A program made the translations under genes and the position numbers. A stretch of 64,000 nt of DNA from Muraenolepis orangiensis. Taxonomy: Eukaryota; Chordata; Actinopteri; Gadiformes; Muraenolepididae. Location of the stretch: assembly GCA_027704905.1 (NCBI GenBank), contig CM051002.1:16462475-16526474 (forward strand), given 5' to 3'. The notes under the pieces are model-generated. The model worked only from the letters and a program-made list of their open reading frames with translations, was not told where the DNA came from and made no database searches. This document shows positions 20,878 through 35,799 of this stretch, piece after piece; position 1 is the first letter of the stretch; each line of letters begins with the position of its first letter.

Positions 20878-21021
20878 TCTAGTAATAATATCATAATATG
20901 CAGTAGGCTAGTAATAATATCATAATATGCAGTAGACTAGTAATAATATTATAATACGCAGTAGACTAGTAATAATATCATAATATGCAGTAGGCTAGTA
21001 ATAATATCATAATATGCAGTA
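20878..21021. repeat. 29-bp minisatellite array, block 5 (right end)
   Basis: Final units with ATAATATGCAGTAG variants; the array ends near 21021. Confidence 0.92.
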
Positions 21022-21536
21022 TGAAAAAAGGTTTTCGAGCTGCACTCTATCCAATAATTTATAATTGTCCTTCCAATTTATAAACGCGTCGAACATATCT
21101 CCAGTCAGCGTCCTAAGACAAAGACCATAGAGTTAACTTATGCTAATAATATTAACAACTAAGTGAACTAGCTAGCTTCATGTAAAGGGGCTGGCTGTTG
21201 ACTGTGACTAACGTTAGCTAACACAGTTGTGACTTGTGTAGTAGCTAGCTACTTTAGTTTTTTTCATTCTGTTACACGAGGCAAATGATATCGGCTGTGA
21301 TAGTCCAGTCACTCATTCGTAGATTAAAAAGATAGCTAGATGACTTCATCCTAAACTAAGCCTGAACTCACACAAAGGTCTTCAACAACTATATTGATTG
21401 CATTCAAATTAAATCATATTCTGCCATTGACTTGAGCATTTCTATTGGTGATGTTTATAAAGATTATGAGATAATCTCTTTTTTTCCGTCTTTCACACTC
21501 CTCTCACTCTTATCTATGATATTGGATTCCTCAGGT
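21022..21536. other. No gene recognised
   Basis: Single-copy-looking sequence upstream of the SAMD3-like exons; it could hold their 5' portion or promoter, but I see no supporting motif. Confidence 0.4.
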
Positions 21537-23047
21537 GGAAACATTTATCCGGGAGAAGACAAAGCTTCTGCCAATTGTGGAAAAGGTACAGTATGTACAG
21601 ATGTTTGTTTACTTCACTGCTCACTTACATGCTTCAATAACAATATATATATTTTTCAATACATAATAAATATACATTATTTATTTTATCAGTCACTGAC
21701 TCAACACAGCAACCTTTTAGCCGGAGGTTTCATAGACTTTGCACATTCATTTTTCATGTTCATGTTTTTCTACATGAATTCAGGTGCAGACATCCATTGT
21801 GGCGTACATAGGAATTCTCGGCCGTTTTTTCATGGCCTTAATATGGTTGACACACTAATTGACTGATATTGTAATCATTTTTTGATCGACTGATATGAAA
21901 AAGGATGTTGCGATATATTTTGGTCATAATGTCCAGTCCACATTCAGGCCCCATGTCTCTCCTGTCTAATGCTTCCTTACCCACTTACCACCCAAACGCC
22001 CATGGGCATATATGACCATCCCATGCATTCATTCCTACATAAACTAGCTCTCAATCCCACATTATCAAACCATGGCACACTTACACCGATTGAATGGACG
22101 AACTGAACAGTTCATATTAATTATTGTCACAGTCTTCATGCAGGATACTGACACCACTACAAAGAGGGAGATTGCTCTCAAATGTCTCATCCTCAACGTG
22201 GGAGAATCGGTGGAGGACCTGATCAAAGAATTCCTGGTAAGGCAAGATTACTGTAGAGGTGTTAAAATGCTAGCTAAGGCTGTCCACTATATATGACGTG
22301 TCACATTTTACATAACATTTGAGTTATTTAGCAGGTGCTCTTATCCAGAGTGACTTACAACAAGTGCAATAGGCGTACAAGTCAAATTCAAGTATCCCAA
22401 ACACAGCGAGTAACCAATGGGCAAAGTAGTGTTTAAAGACGTGCTCAGACAATAGCTACAGACAAGAGCCAAAGCAATGCATCACCATAACTGCCTTCTT
22501 CCATTGCTGCCTACAGCCAATGATGGCCTTCCAGGACGTCCACGATATGTCTAACAGTCAGGCTATTCATCTGGGGGGAAACCCAAGCTATATCAATTTT
22601 TATTTAATTACATTTTTTATTCTATTTTTATCTATTTTCATGTTATTTTTATAACTGCTGTCTGTCGTCGGGTATTGCACATAAGATTTTCACCCACTGC
22701 TTTATACTTGTGTAAACTGTGAAGTGACAATAAACTTGACTTGACTTGAAGAGGCTGGAGAACTTCTTCAGCCGGAAACCATTGCAATCTTCATCATCAG
22801 AGATGCACAAGCTGCACCCAAAGACATTGGCATCATTCTTGAGGGACAAGAGGTTGTGAATAAGTTGGCGTCTGTTACCAATGCTGTCGCCATTCTCCTG
22901 GGCTTCCTTTATGCTCTCAATCTGGAATATCCCAAGACATTGAAATTTATGTTTCAATATATCCAGAAAGTCTTCATAGAGCTGGACCCGAAAGGCATGC
23001 CCACCAAGGTCAAGAAGCTCTATGACCAGCTCTACAATAGCGCTTAG
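21537..23047 (+). CDS. SAMD3-like fish protein, C-terminal exons (partial gene or pseudogene)
   Basis: Several spliceable blocks on the plus strand. An exon at about 21537-21586 (after TCCTCAG, before GTACAG) reads VETFIREKTKLLPIVEK. Another from 21784 reads VQTSIVAYIGILGRFFMALI. One at about 22143-22235, with donor GTAAGG, reads KREIALKCLILNVGESVEDL and then IKEFL. The last, about 22757-23047, encodes PETIAIFIIRDAQAAPKDIG, IILEGQEVVNKLASVTNAVA, ILLGFLYALNLEYPKTLKFM and YIQKVFIELDPKGMPTKVKK, then TAG. The last two match my memory of the C-terminal region of large multi-copy fish proteins annotated as SAMD3-like; their function is not known to me. No N-terminal SAM domain is in view. A (CT)n tract begins 25 bp after the stop. 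It may be a retained gene fragment. Confidence 0.5.
22300..22755. mobile_element. Fish SINE/MITE-like remnant in the last intron
   Basis: Contains GTTATTTAGCAGGTGCTCTT and TCCAGAGTGACTTACAA, a block widespread in teleost interspersed repeats. Around 22640-22755 is a tail ending GACAATAAACTTGACTTGAC, like LINE 3' ends. Two separate remnants are likely. Confidence 0.6.
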
Positions 23048-23071
23048 TTCAGGTTTCCCACACGTCCAAGT

Positions 23072-23760
<689 letters not shown>

Positions 23761-23765
23761 ATAAC

Positions 23766-23892
<127 letters not shown>

Positions 23893-24057
23893 AGTATTGG
23901 AATGCTTGCTTGGAGCATCACTCTGTTTCCTGGCCCCATAGAAAATGTCCAATAGAGACGACACAGCTGATGACATCAGAGATTAGATCTTCTGGCATGA
24001 ATTATGATCAGTGAGGAGTTGTGGGTGTGTCAGTCGTTAGCCAATCCCGCGACCACT

Positions 24058-24455
24058 CCGTCTGTGTCTCTCTCTCCGTCTGTGTCTCTCTCTCCGTCTG
24101 TGTCTCTCTCTCCGTCTGTGGCTCTCTCTCCGTCTGTGTCTCTCTCTCCGTCTGTGGCTCTCTCTCCGTATCTGGCTCTCTCTCCGTCTGTGTCTCTCTC
24201 TCCGTCTGTGGCTCTCTCTCCGTCTGTGGCTCTCTCTCCGTATCTGTCTCTCTCTCCGTCTGTGGCTCTCTCTCCGTATCTGTCTCTCTCTCCGCCTGTG
24301 TCTCTCTCTCCGTCTCTGTCTCTCTCTCCGTATCTGGCTCTCTCTCCGTCTGTGGCTCTCTCTCCGTCTGTGGCTCTCTCTCCGTCTGTGTCTCTCTCTC
24401 CGTATCTGTCTCTCTCTCCGTCTGTGTCTCTCTCTCCGTCTGTGTCCCTCTCTCC
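24058..24455. repeat. 18-bp minisatellite
   Basis: About 22 units of CTCTCTCTCCGTCTGTGT with GTATCTGT, GTCTGTGG and GCCTGTGT variants. Because the unit is a multiple of three, all frames stay open on both strands; the apparent proteins are not genes. Confidence 0.97.
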
Positions 24456-24459
24456 GGTC

Positions 24460-25080
24460 CCAGAGGAACATCACCTCCACTGGACATGAGCAGCAATCTC
24501 TTCTTCTCTCTCTTCCTCCCCAGTCCGGGTTTCCTTTCTGTCAGGAGACAAACATTTTGAATGTAAATAACTTCAATAAACTTAAATTTACTTCAATATC
24601 TGGACTGCAGTCTGAGCTACAGTCTGTCCTTTATTACAGTTACAGCATGTCCTTTAGTACAGTTACAGTCTGTCCTTTATCAAAGCTAGTCTGTCTATTA
24701 TCACAGCTACTCTGTACTTCATCACAGCTACAGTCTGTGCTTCATCACAGTCTCAGAGGGCTCCCAACCCTAAGAGAACGTTAGTTCCAAGACACAATGG
24801 GGACGAGTGAATCTTGTGTCAAAGAAATCAAAATGAATCAAAACAAGACACAAACCCCCAAATGTATCCCACTAAATCCACCGTTTGACTGGTTTTCACT
24901 TGCTGAGATACATGACAAGTGTGTGTTTGATAAGCCTGCAAATGGAAAATAACTAAAGAAAGGGTTTAGACATAATTCTCAAACATCAAACACTGTCTCA
25001 GGCAGCCAAATATGTTCTTTCCAATCATTCCTCTGCCTGTGATCCGACCAAAGAGGGATACCAGCCGGCTGGAATTTGTA
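24460..25080. other. Short tandem words, no gene recognised
   Basis: 24600-24760 holds degenerate repeats of CAGCTACAGTCTGTCCTTTA-like words; otherwise no feature. Confidence 0.5.
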
Positions 25081-25088
25081 AAGGTGGA

Positions 25089-25090
25089 AG

Positions 25091-25154
<64 letters not shown>
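25089..25154. repeat. (TG)n microsatellite
   Basis: About 65 bp of TG. Confidence 0.97.
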
Positions 25155-25155
<1 letters not shown>

Positions 25156-25296
25156 AATGACTGTTCTGAGAAAAAACAATCAAGTTTTCTTGGATGTGAG
25201 GTTTCTCCCAATAGTGAATTTCTTAAAATATATTTGTAATCTTTATTTGGTAACAGGGATGCCTAGCAGGGACCTTAATACACACCCACCCCTCCA

Positions 25297-25454
<158 letters not shown>

Positions 25455-25701
25455 CCATAGATTTGGGGGGGGTAGAGGGCCTACGTCCCCCTCAATATTT
25501 GGAACATGTGCATTTGTACCCCCCCCCCCCCCCCCCACCCCCCTTCCAATAAAAACATGAAAGTAACAGAGGACTTATTTTGACGAACCGCTAGGCTGTG
25601 ACTCATAGACACTACAATGCCTCCCACTGCAGAAGGTGGTGGCAGTGTTCTAAAAGAGATGGTTGCAATCTGCCATATAACCTTTGAGTAATACAATAGG
25701 G

Positions 25702-25860
<159 letters not shown>

Positions 25861-26465
25861 CGTGCGGTTCGGAGAGTGGCGGTGGATGCGATGGCAGGCC
25901 GGCGGGCGGGCGGCAGAGGAAAAGGTTAGCATTGAAGTGGTACATCTGGCAGTACATGTACAGTGTAGGTTACAGTTTAAAAGAAAGCTGCAGCTTCACA
26001 AGACCAAAGTCAAGTCCCTGTCTTGTGGTTGTTTTTTCTGTTGTTTCCCCAACGGCTGGGGGGCGTGAAGGGTGGTGCGCCCTGAAGTGAGAATCCACTT
26101 TCCAGCTGAGCAGGAATCGTGAACTGGTGAACTTTGGTTTTCAACACACATATGAGCTACTACAGTCCAATGGGGTTTATAATGGATGATCATAATCCAT
26201 GTGAATAGGTGGCCACATGCACATTTAAAGTAGTCACTTCCCCAAACAAAAGACTCAAAACAGGACGGACAAGTAAAGTATGCCTATACTGTATGTGTGT
26301 AAAATGACAAAAGTTGACCTACAGGATAACCCATCTTTGAAAGCAATACAGAATTCCAGTTTTCCTTTAGGCCTACGTAACACATACAGACATTACCACC
26401 GTAGTTCATTGATGCCGAAAAGGCACACATTGGTGCATAGAAATTCACCAGAAATACCAACCAGA

Positions 26466-26509
26466 ACCCCCCCCCCCCCCATCCACCCCCCCCCCCCCCC
26501 CACACACCC
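26466..26509. repeat. C-rich homopolymer tracts
   Basis: Two runs of 13-14 C separated by ATCCA. Confidence 0.95.
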
Positions 26510-26519
26510 CTCTATGTTT

Positions 26520-27040
26520 GAATGAACCTACGCCCTTGCGTGCGAGAGTACGATAGAGAGAACACCAGCTTCCCAGGAGGAGAGAAACACATGAAACTGA
26601 AGGAGATAAAACACAAGGATAGATGTTTTCTCCTCTCCTCTCTCTCTACTCACTACATACACAGCATGCTACATGGATAACAGGCTCCAACCGTAGAATG
26701 CTACGTACACAGCAGGCTACATACATGCTCGCTAGACACATGGACGCTAGACATATACCATGCTCCATATATACCAAATAGGCTGCACACATACTATACA
26801 CACACACATACTATATACGCACAGAACATAGCATGCCGAGGGTAATGATTGAGATGAAGTTTGACCAATGTTTGCATTAAGGGCTTGAGTTGTAGCCTAC
26901 ATGACCGACCAATGGTGGCATGCAATAAATGTCAAAGTAATGTAAAGTAATGCGACTAGGAAGTAAGAGCCGAATACTTTTTTGGCGATTTAGAAATCCT
27001 GGCCGAACCAAGGTCCCAAAAAGAGGACGTCTGGTCTTAC
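26520..27040. other. No gene recognised
   Basis: Contains loose repetition of CATGCTACATA/CATAC words at 26660-26850. Confidence 0.45.
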
Positions 27041-27044
27041 TTAA

Positions 27045-27145
27045 AGCACTTTTCAATTTGTGCCTCACATTCACCCATTCATAAACAAGCTGGGGATTGA
27101 ACCAGCAACCTACCAGTTTGACCTCCTGAGCCACTGCCACCATTC
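27045..27145 (-). mobile_element. Decayed V-SINE fragment
   Basis: On the minus strand: GTGGCTCAGGAGGTCAAACT, GGTTGCTGGTTCAATCCCC, then ATGAATGGGTGAATGTGAGG. This is the tRNA-like head joined to the 3' tail of the V-SINE family, with the middle lost. Confidence 0.7.
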
Positions 27146-27496
27146 TATGTACATAGCATGCAAGATACCATACTTCATACATATCATGCTATGTGTGTAG
27201 CATGCTACATACCACGCTACTTAGACAATGTGCTACATTTATAGCATGCAGGAGACCCCATGCTATGCTACAAACCTACTAGCTAGCTACCTACAAGGAA
27301 GTATGAGAAATAATTGTCATGTTGTTTTCCATTCAACGTTGCCCCCCAGTTTCAAATATAACCGCGTATGAACACATGTGGTTAATAAAATGTTTACAAG
27401 GCTGTTGTTTAGCGGCGTCTCCTGAGGTTCCTGTTGTTAGCGGGAGCTAATCATTAGCGCCGCTGAGGTCTTGTCCCGCCGCCCAGTGCGCTAGCC

Positions 27497-27520
27497 GCTA
27501 GCTAGCAGCTGCTAGCTAGC
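27497..27520. other. 24-bp perfect palindrome
   Basis: A self-complementary sequence built from GCTAGC and CAGCTG words, inside a longer GCTAGC-rich patch (27488-27535). Confidence 0.95.
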
Positions 27521-27529
27521 AGCTGCTGG

Positions 27530-28110
27530 CTGATTGCTGTCATTCTGAAGCCATTAGGTCCCAGTTGTCGGTAATTCAGGAATGTAAACACACTATGGTT
27601 TGATTAGAAGCTAGCTGGTTTGTCGCCGCGGGTGTTAAACGGGGGTTTTGGGGCTGCAGATTGCTACCAACATGATGGGTATTATAGGATGGTTTGTTTA
27701 TGATGTCAGAAACAACAGGAAACACAAAGGGGACCAAGTTGTGTCTGATTTTTAAAAACATTGAATTCTTAAATTTTCCCATTCTCATGTCTCCTCGTCC
27801 TCTCCTGCTGCTCTCCACCTCTCCTCTCCTCGTAGGAAGGAGGAACTGTATGGAAATACAATTCTAATTTGCACTGCTGTGCATACAGGGCCAATGCAAT
27901 ACATACACAATACATTTAATGTGGACATTTATTTTACCTGTTTATTCAGTCTAGCTCATTTATTTTTAATCATTTATATTTTTCAATTGTTGTTTTTAGG
28001 AGTGTCATGAGGATAATGTACTTGTACAATGACAATAAAGGCATTCCGATTTTTAAGTAACGGTAATGGAGGTCATGTGACCCTCGGCATGTGATACACC
28101 GCAACGACAT
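27530..28110. other. No gene recognised; a LINE-like tail near the end
   Basis: At 27990-28060 the words GTACTTGTACAATGACAATA and AAGGCATTCC resemble LINE 3' tails of fish; nothing else was identified. Confidence 0.45.
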
Positions 28111-28431
28111 GCCAACCGTGTGTCCACGCTGCATCAGCCAATACATTTCAGAGAAACACTGATAGAAGTGTGTGTATTTCCTGCCCTATCTCTCTCACAC
28201 TCCATCTTCTGCTCTCCCTCCCTTTACTCACCTCGCCACCTTTCTCTCTCCCTCTCCCTCCCCCTCCCCCCTCTTTCTATCTCTCCCTCTCATCCCCACT
28301 CCCTCTGTCTCGCTGTCTCTCTCCCTCTCTCTTTCTCTCCACAGACCAAACCAGATGAGTGGCAACTCATCTTTCAGCCATTTTAAGTAAATAAAGATTT
28401 GTGTCAAAATACATCTTGCTCATTGGTCAAC

Positions 28432-28572
<141 letters not shown>

Positions 28573-28906
28573 AGAGGGGGTAGGTGGTCTAAATTGTATG
28601 TTTATGAAACATGTACTATAAGTCAATAAAATAAAGGATAAATATAAGTGTTCTGAGATCAGAGAGTTACTCGCTGGCTCTCTAGCTTGTTTTCATCCTT
28701 TTGGACAATAATAGAAACCTGACCCATCTTCCATCTACCGTCCAACACACTGGAACACACTGGCTGTACCTCTCTCTCTCTGGAACACACTTTCTACTTC
28801 TCTCTTTCTCTCTCTCTGGAACACACTTTCTACCTCTCTCTGTCTCTCTCCCTGGAAAACACCTGGTCGTATCTCTCTACCTCTGGAATACACACTGGCG
28901 CTCGCT

Positions 28907-29091
<185 letters not shown>

Positions 29092-29210
29092 ACATTTTGG
29101 CCTCCCTTCCACACTAGAACGGTGTTTCAGGTCACTAAAAAACTGAAAACATGAAAACTCAGGTGAAACAGAGGTTTCGCAAAACAATGGCATCATGACC
29201 GGGATTTACA

Positions 29211-29241
29211 CATGGCAATGGATGTTTCATCCATTGCCATG
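29211..29241. other. Perfect 14-bp inverted repeat, 3-nt loop
   Basis: CATGGCAATGGATG, then TTT, then its exact reverse complement. Confidence 0.95.
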
Positions 29242-29249
29242 AACCAACA

Positions 29250-30340
29250 GACAATGGCGGATTACCTGTGTTAACATGTGGCTAGTACTGTTAGCTTTCA
29301 TTACAAGTCAATCTAGCGTTATTTATTACACCACATGGATTTTGCCATGCTTTGTTGTTGTATTCGCTGCTCAAAAAGAAGCCAATCAAAGTGCATGCTC
29401 TTCATGTTCTTCTGTGGTATTTGACAGACAGTTGTATCACCCCCTGCTGGCTTGGCATGCTTATGCCTGCATTTTAAATCCTACTTGTGTTCTCTAGTGG
29501 ATTTTCATTGGTGTGGACAGATTTATATGTTTTCAGAAAATACCCATGTACCTGTGGACAAGAGCTACCTGTTTCTCTCTCTCTCCCACACAAAGGCTTT
29601 AGCACCTGTCTCTCTCTATCACAGTCACATGATCACACAGCACTGGTACCTGTCTCTGTGTTTACATGAAGCCTAATAATCCATCATGGATCATATGGAA
29701 TGAAAAGTATCAGTTTGGAAGAGGTGGATTTTTGGTAATTGATGATTTGGTCGTTTCTTACGGCGTAAGATAGGAAAACATAAGTATTGATATGACAGCG
29801 TTGGTGAATACTTGATTCTGATCGTCGATAACGGGTGTGCAATGGGTGTGCATTCTTTTAAAATAACGGGATAGCTCCGCCCATTCAGGCCCATGCTCAA
29901 GGTCAAGTTCTCACATCAGCTGGAGGAGGACAACTAAAATGGTCTCTGTGAAAACCCGCAAATCGATATTTTGTTATTATTGACTAAAGTAATGGGGAGG
30001 GAGTCATACTGTCTGTGTTTCACGCTTGTCCTTGAAAATTCCTCAGATTTCGAACTTCGAATATGTATACGACACTGGACTGACCACCGCTGATGGGAAT
30101 GCAAGAGTTGACTGATCTGCTTCTACACTTTAAGACTTTTCAATGAACCCTAATGTGTTTTCCCTTCACACAGGGCATGTGTGAAGGGAAAGCTGCAGCC
30201 AGACAGCTAACGGTAGACGTGGGGAAACTAGGGGGAATGTAAAGCTGTATCTGTATGTGACCAAGACTTCCCGGGAATGTACTGCTAGGTGATTTTAACT
30301 TTAGCATGCGCAGTTGCACACAAAGAGATATGAAAACGGT
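29250..30340. other. No gene recognised
   Basis: Includes a perfect 13-bp inverted repeat at 30159-30191 (TTTCCCTTCACAC, 7-nt loop). No exon or repeat family identified. Confidence 0.45.
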
Positions 30341-30351
30341 GAGACACCGAG

Positions 30352-30503
<152 letters not shown>

Positions 30504-30509
30504 TGTCAG

Positions 30510-32600
<2,091 letters not shown>

Positions 32601-33139
32601 GTGTGAGTGGAAGCACGGGAGTTTCTGGGAGTTGAGATTTGAGGACATTCAGGGCCTTTCTTTGATAAACAAGCTCTAGTTTGGGCACTCTGGCACCTTA
32701 TATACAATCAAAGTACATGTCCTAAATCATTGAAAAGCCACAAATGCCCCTGTATTGCAATATACGTAAAAGACGCTCAAACATTCTTGTCCACTCTCGA
32801 GACTTACAGTTGTGTACCATGCCCACGCCACTGCTATATCTCAAGTCATCGTCTCTACACTGTTTAGTTGACGGAGGGAACAGTGTGACTTTCTCCACGT
32901 TAGCTCAGCATTTAAAATACCTCTTAACAAAGCTGTTCAGCTAACCGCTAGCATGTGTTGCGTGTCAAGCATGCAGCTGGGGAAATGGTGCCGAGGCCGC
33001 AACGGGGAACCCAAGTGCAGACCGCCGCCGATTTGTCATCTGGCCAGACGGAGCAGTGATTTGTGCAATGATTCCTGGCCTGTCAGACATATGTTAGCAG
33101 TCGTTGTATCAACCCTGTAACTAGTGCAGCCATGGCAGA

Positions 33140-33720
33140 GAAGTTACCACCATCACATGCTCCTCTCCCCTAACTACAGGGGCTCTGTGGATAGTCTCAC
33201 TGATGATATCAACACTGCCTCATCTGCGGCCATTGACTCTGCTGTCCCCTTATTGTTAAGACCTTGGCACCCTTGAACGAAGCTGTAGAAACAAGAGCGT
33301 TCGGCTAAACTTGAAGTTTATCATCTTGTTACAGATACAAAACCACATTAACTTCTTCTTGAAACACCTACTTCTCCAGTTTCATTGATTAAAACAAAAG
33401 CAACCCTAAGTTTATCTTCGACACCTTAAAAGGTCTTACACAAAAACAACCTCAGAAAGTGGGCTCCTCCCTCTCGGCAAGCGACTTTTTGGAATTCTTC
33501 AAACACAAAATCGAATTAATCAGAAAATAAAAAAATACTTCCCCTATTCTTCATCTTGACCATCCTACAAAATAGCACAATGTGTCCCCTCTGAAGCAAC
33601 CTTCCTGCAGTTTGCACAGGCATTTAAACCCACTACCTGTATGCTGGACCCTAAAGGTTCTTAAAGAACCCGTAACAGTTGGAAATGCTAAGCTCAACAC
33701 CATAAACACGTCCATAGGCA
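33140..33720 (+). mobile_element. Decayed L2-like LINE fragment (ORF2, before the RT core)
   Basis: Reads in broken frames like the ORF2 linker of L2 elements (for example SSLSASDFLEFFKHKIELI near 33466). The words GTTCTTAAAGAAC and ATGCTAAGCTCAACA near 33656-33700 correspond to the start of the L2 copy at 14446. Confidence 0.65.
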
Positions 33721-34560
33721 GAGTTTGCAAATATGTTTAGCCAATTATTATTCTCCAATTATTTTAATAGATGTAATCAAATACTATTATTCTAACACAA
33801 AAATCTTAATTATATTATGTTTTGTCAATTCACAATCAATTCACTTTTGAACAGTCATGTGGAGTTAGACACCCCTCTATTTTGTGCATTTAATGATTCA
33901 GCTAGCTAGGTTTCTGTACTCTGAGCAGAGCAGTAATGGATATTTTAGAACGTCCAAGCATATGCAGGACGCAAAAAAAGGAGTTTGCTTCTGCACTAAG
34001 TAGATCACTGGTTATTAATATGTACAAGCCTACAGTAACAACCCTGAGCATGTTCTTATTGTGTGCCTGCTATAAGTTCGACAGTGAGTGCTTATTTCAT
34101 AGTTTTCAATGTAACATGAAATGTGTTTATGTGTACACTAAATGTTTTAAAAGGGAACATGGAAAATGAAAGCCTAACTGTTTAATACAATCAAATTGAT
34201 ATTTTACCTTTCAGACTTTAGCTTGATGGTTGCCAGTGCGCTTCAGTTGTGTGCAGCAGTGCCCTCATGTGTGAAAGACCAATACCCTACCCCTACCCCT
34301 AGTGGTCAGAAACAGATTTGATGCGCTGTGTTGTTTGGCTTCATGGCATATTAAGGGTATTCCGTTACTGTATGCGTAGTACGCCATGCAAATAGCGATG
34401 CTTCTTGTTTACCAGAAATTATGTAATTTCCATGCATGCACAGTTTTACAGTTGGCAAAAGGTCCTTGTTATTGGTATATTTTACATGGAAAGCACGGCG
34501 TGCTCGACTGCTTAACGCTATTTTGTAGGCGCTGAATACGTAAAAAAAAAAATCAATCAA
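33721..34560. other. No gene recognised
   Basis: AT-rich; no coding or repeat assignment. Confidence 0.4.
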
Positions 34561-34568
34561 GTCGCTAA

Positions 34569-34888
34569 TGGTGCCCTCACACCATAGCGATCACCAGTTG
34601 CGTATGGTTGGAAATAAAAAATAGTGATCATAAGTTCCGAACGCAACTCACACGCAACTAATAGGTTTTATAGGTTTGAAGTACGCAACAAGCACGCAGG
34701 TGATCGCAGACACACGCAGAGTAAGTTCGGAAATTTTGAACATCAATTTATACGCAACAGGGACGCAACGGGTACGCTACGCATGCAACACGATCGCAAC
34801 AGGTGCGCTACGCACGCAGCATGAACGCAACAGGTACGCAACTCAGAAGTTATGAACGCAGGTCCAAATTTGAGGTATCTGGCCAGGT
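34569..34888 (+). mobile_element. Partial copy of the TGGTGCCCTCAC MITE
   Basis: Left part of the element at 18006-18685, starting at the same terminal TGGTGCCCTCACACCATAGC and preceded by TAA, which fits a TWA target. It stops after the word GTATCTGGCCAGGTT; the right half and terminal repeat are missing. Confidence 0.9.
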
Positions 34889-34889
34889 T

Positions 34890-35640
34890 CACTTCCAGAC
34901 CCGTTCGCATTAAAGAATGGCAAAATAACCCCACTCTTTGGCCAGATTTGAGCTTCGGTGTTATTTACACCTGATCGACACGTTAGGGAGAGACACGAAG
35001 GTGTCTCTCAAGGCTTTACAATCACTGGAAGCTTATCAGTTTTTACTTAGTGGTCACTTTAAACCGCTATTTATTTCATGCAAAATACATTTGATTATGA
35101 GTTTTCGAATGGTTTAAATTCCAATAACTGAGATTCGTACCAAAACATTGAATATAGCAAACTGTCATAAAAGTTTATAAACTGAACATAATCGTTACCC
35201 AATTAATGCTGACCTGACAGGAAGATGTACATATCATCAGTCACTTTATTGTTATTTTTGATTGTGTACAGTATCTTTATAGTAGGCCTTTAGTGTTTTA
35301 GAAAAGCACTATTACAATACTGCGGGAGGGAATGGGGAGTACGCATTTCATTGTACTTGTTGCACATGGACAATAAACATCTTGAATATTGAGTATATTG
35401 GCTGTGACGTCATGAGAAACATTGCTATAGAGTCATAATCTGAAAGCAACGCCCACCAGTGGGGGGGGAACATTTCAACAATCTCCATTGACTGAAACAT
35501 GTCTAAAAGCTGTGACATGATGCTCTACCAACAAGGTAAATCATTAATTTTTTCGGTTCGTCAGTTTGTAAAAATGTAGTTCTGGGTTCTTTATCTTGTT
35601 GGTTGAGCATCCTGTCACAAAGCAGCTTTTAGGTTTGTTT
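34890..35640. other. No gene; a LINE-like tail
   Basis: Around 35270-35395 the words TACGCATTTCATTGTACTTG and GACAATAAACATCTTGAATA are typical of a LINE 3' end; the rest is unassigned. Confidence 0.5.
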
Positions 35641-35799
35641 CAGTTTTTTGTTAGAAGTCAAAAATGACAAGGAGGCATCTTCCCGCAATGCAACATCAAT
35701 GGAGAGCGATCTATTGTCGGTGTGGGCGTGGCCTAAGTGCGCTCTGTCTATAGTTGAAAAAATAAAATCGTTCCCCCTCCCCAGCGCAAATGTCAAACT

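Noticed and set aside
28340..28386. Possible short last exon on the plus strand after TCTCTCCACAG, ending in TAA with AATAAAG beyond
   Set aside because: Only 13 codons, no upstream exon found, and the polypyrimidine context is simple CT repeat.
32940..33070. Plus-strand stretch with basic residues (QLGKWCRGRNGEPKCRPPP) considered as a gene piece
   Set aside because: No splice sites, no conservation evidence and no recognisable family.
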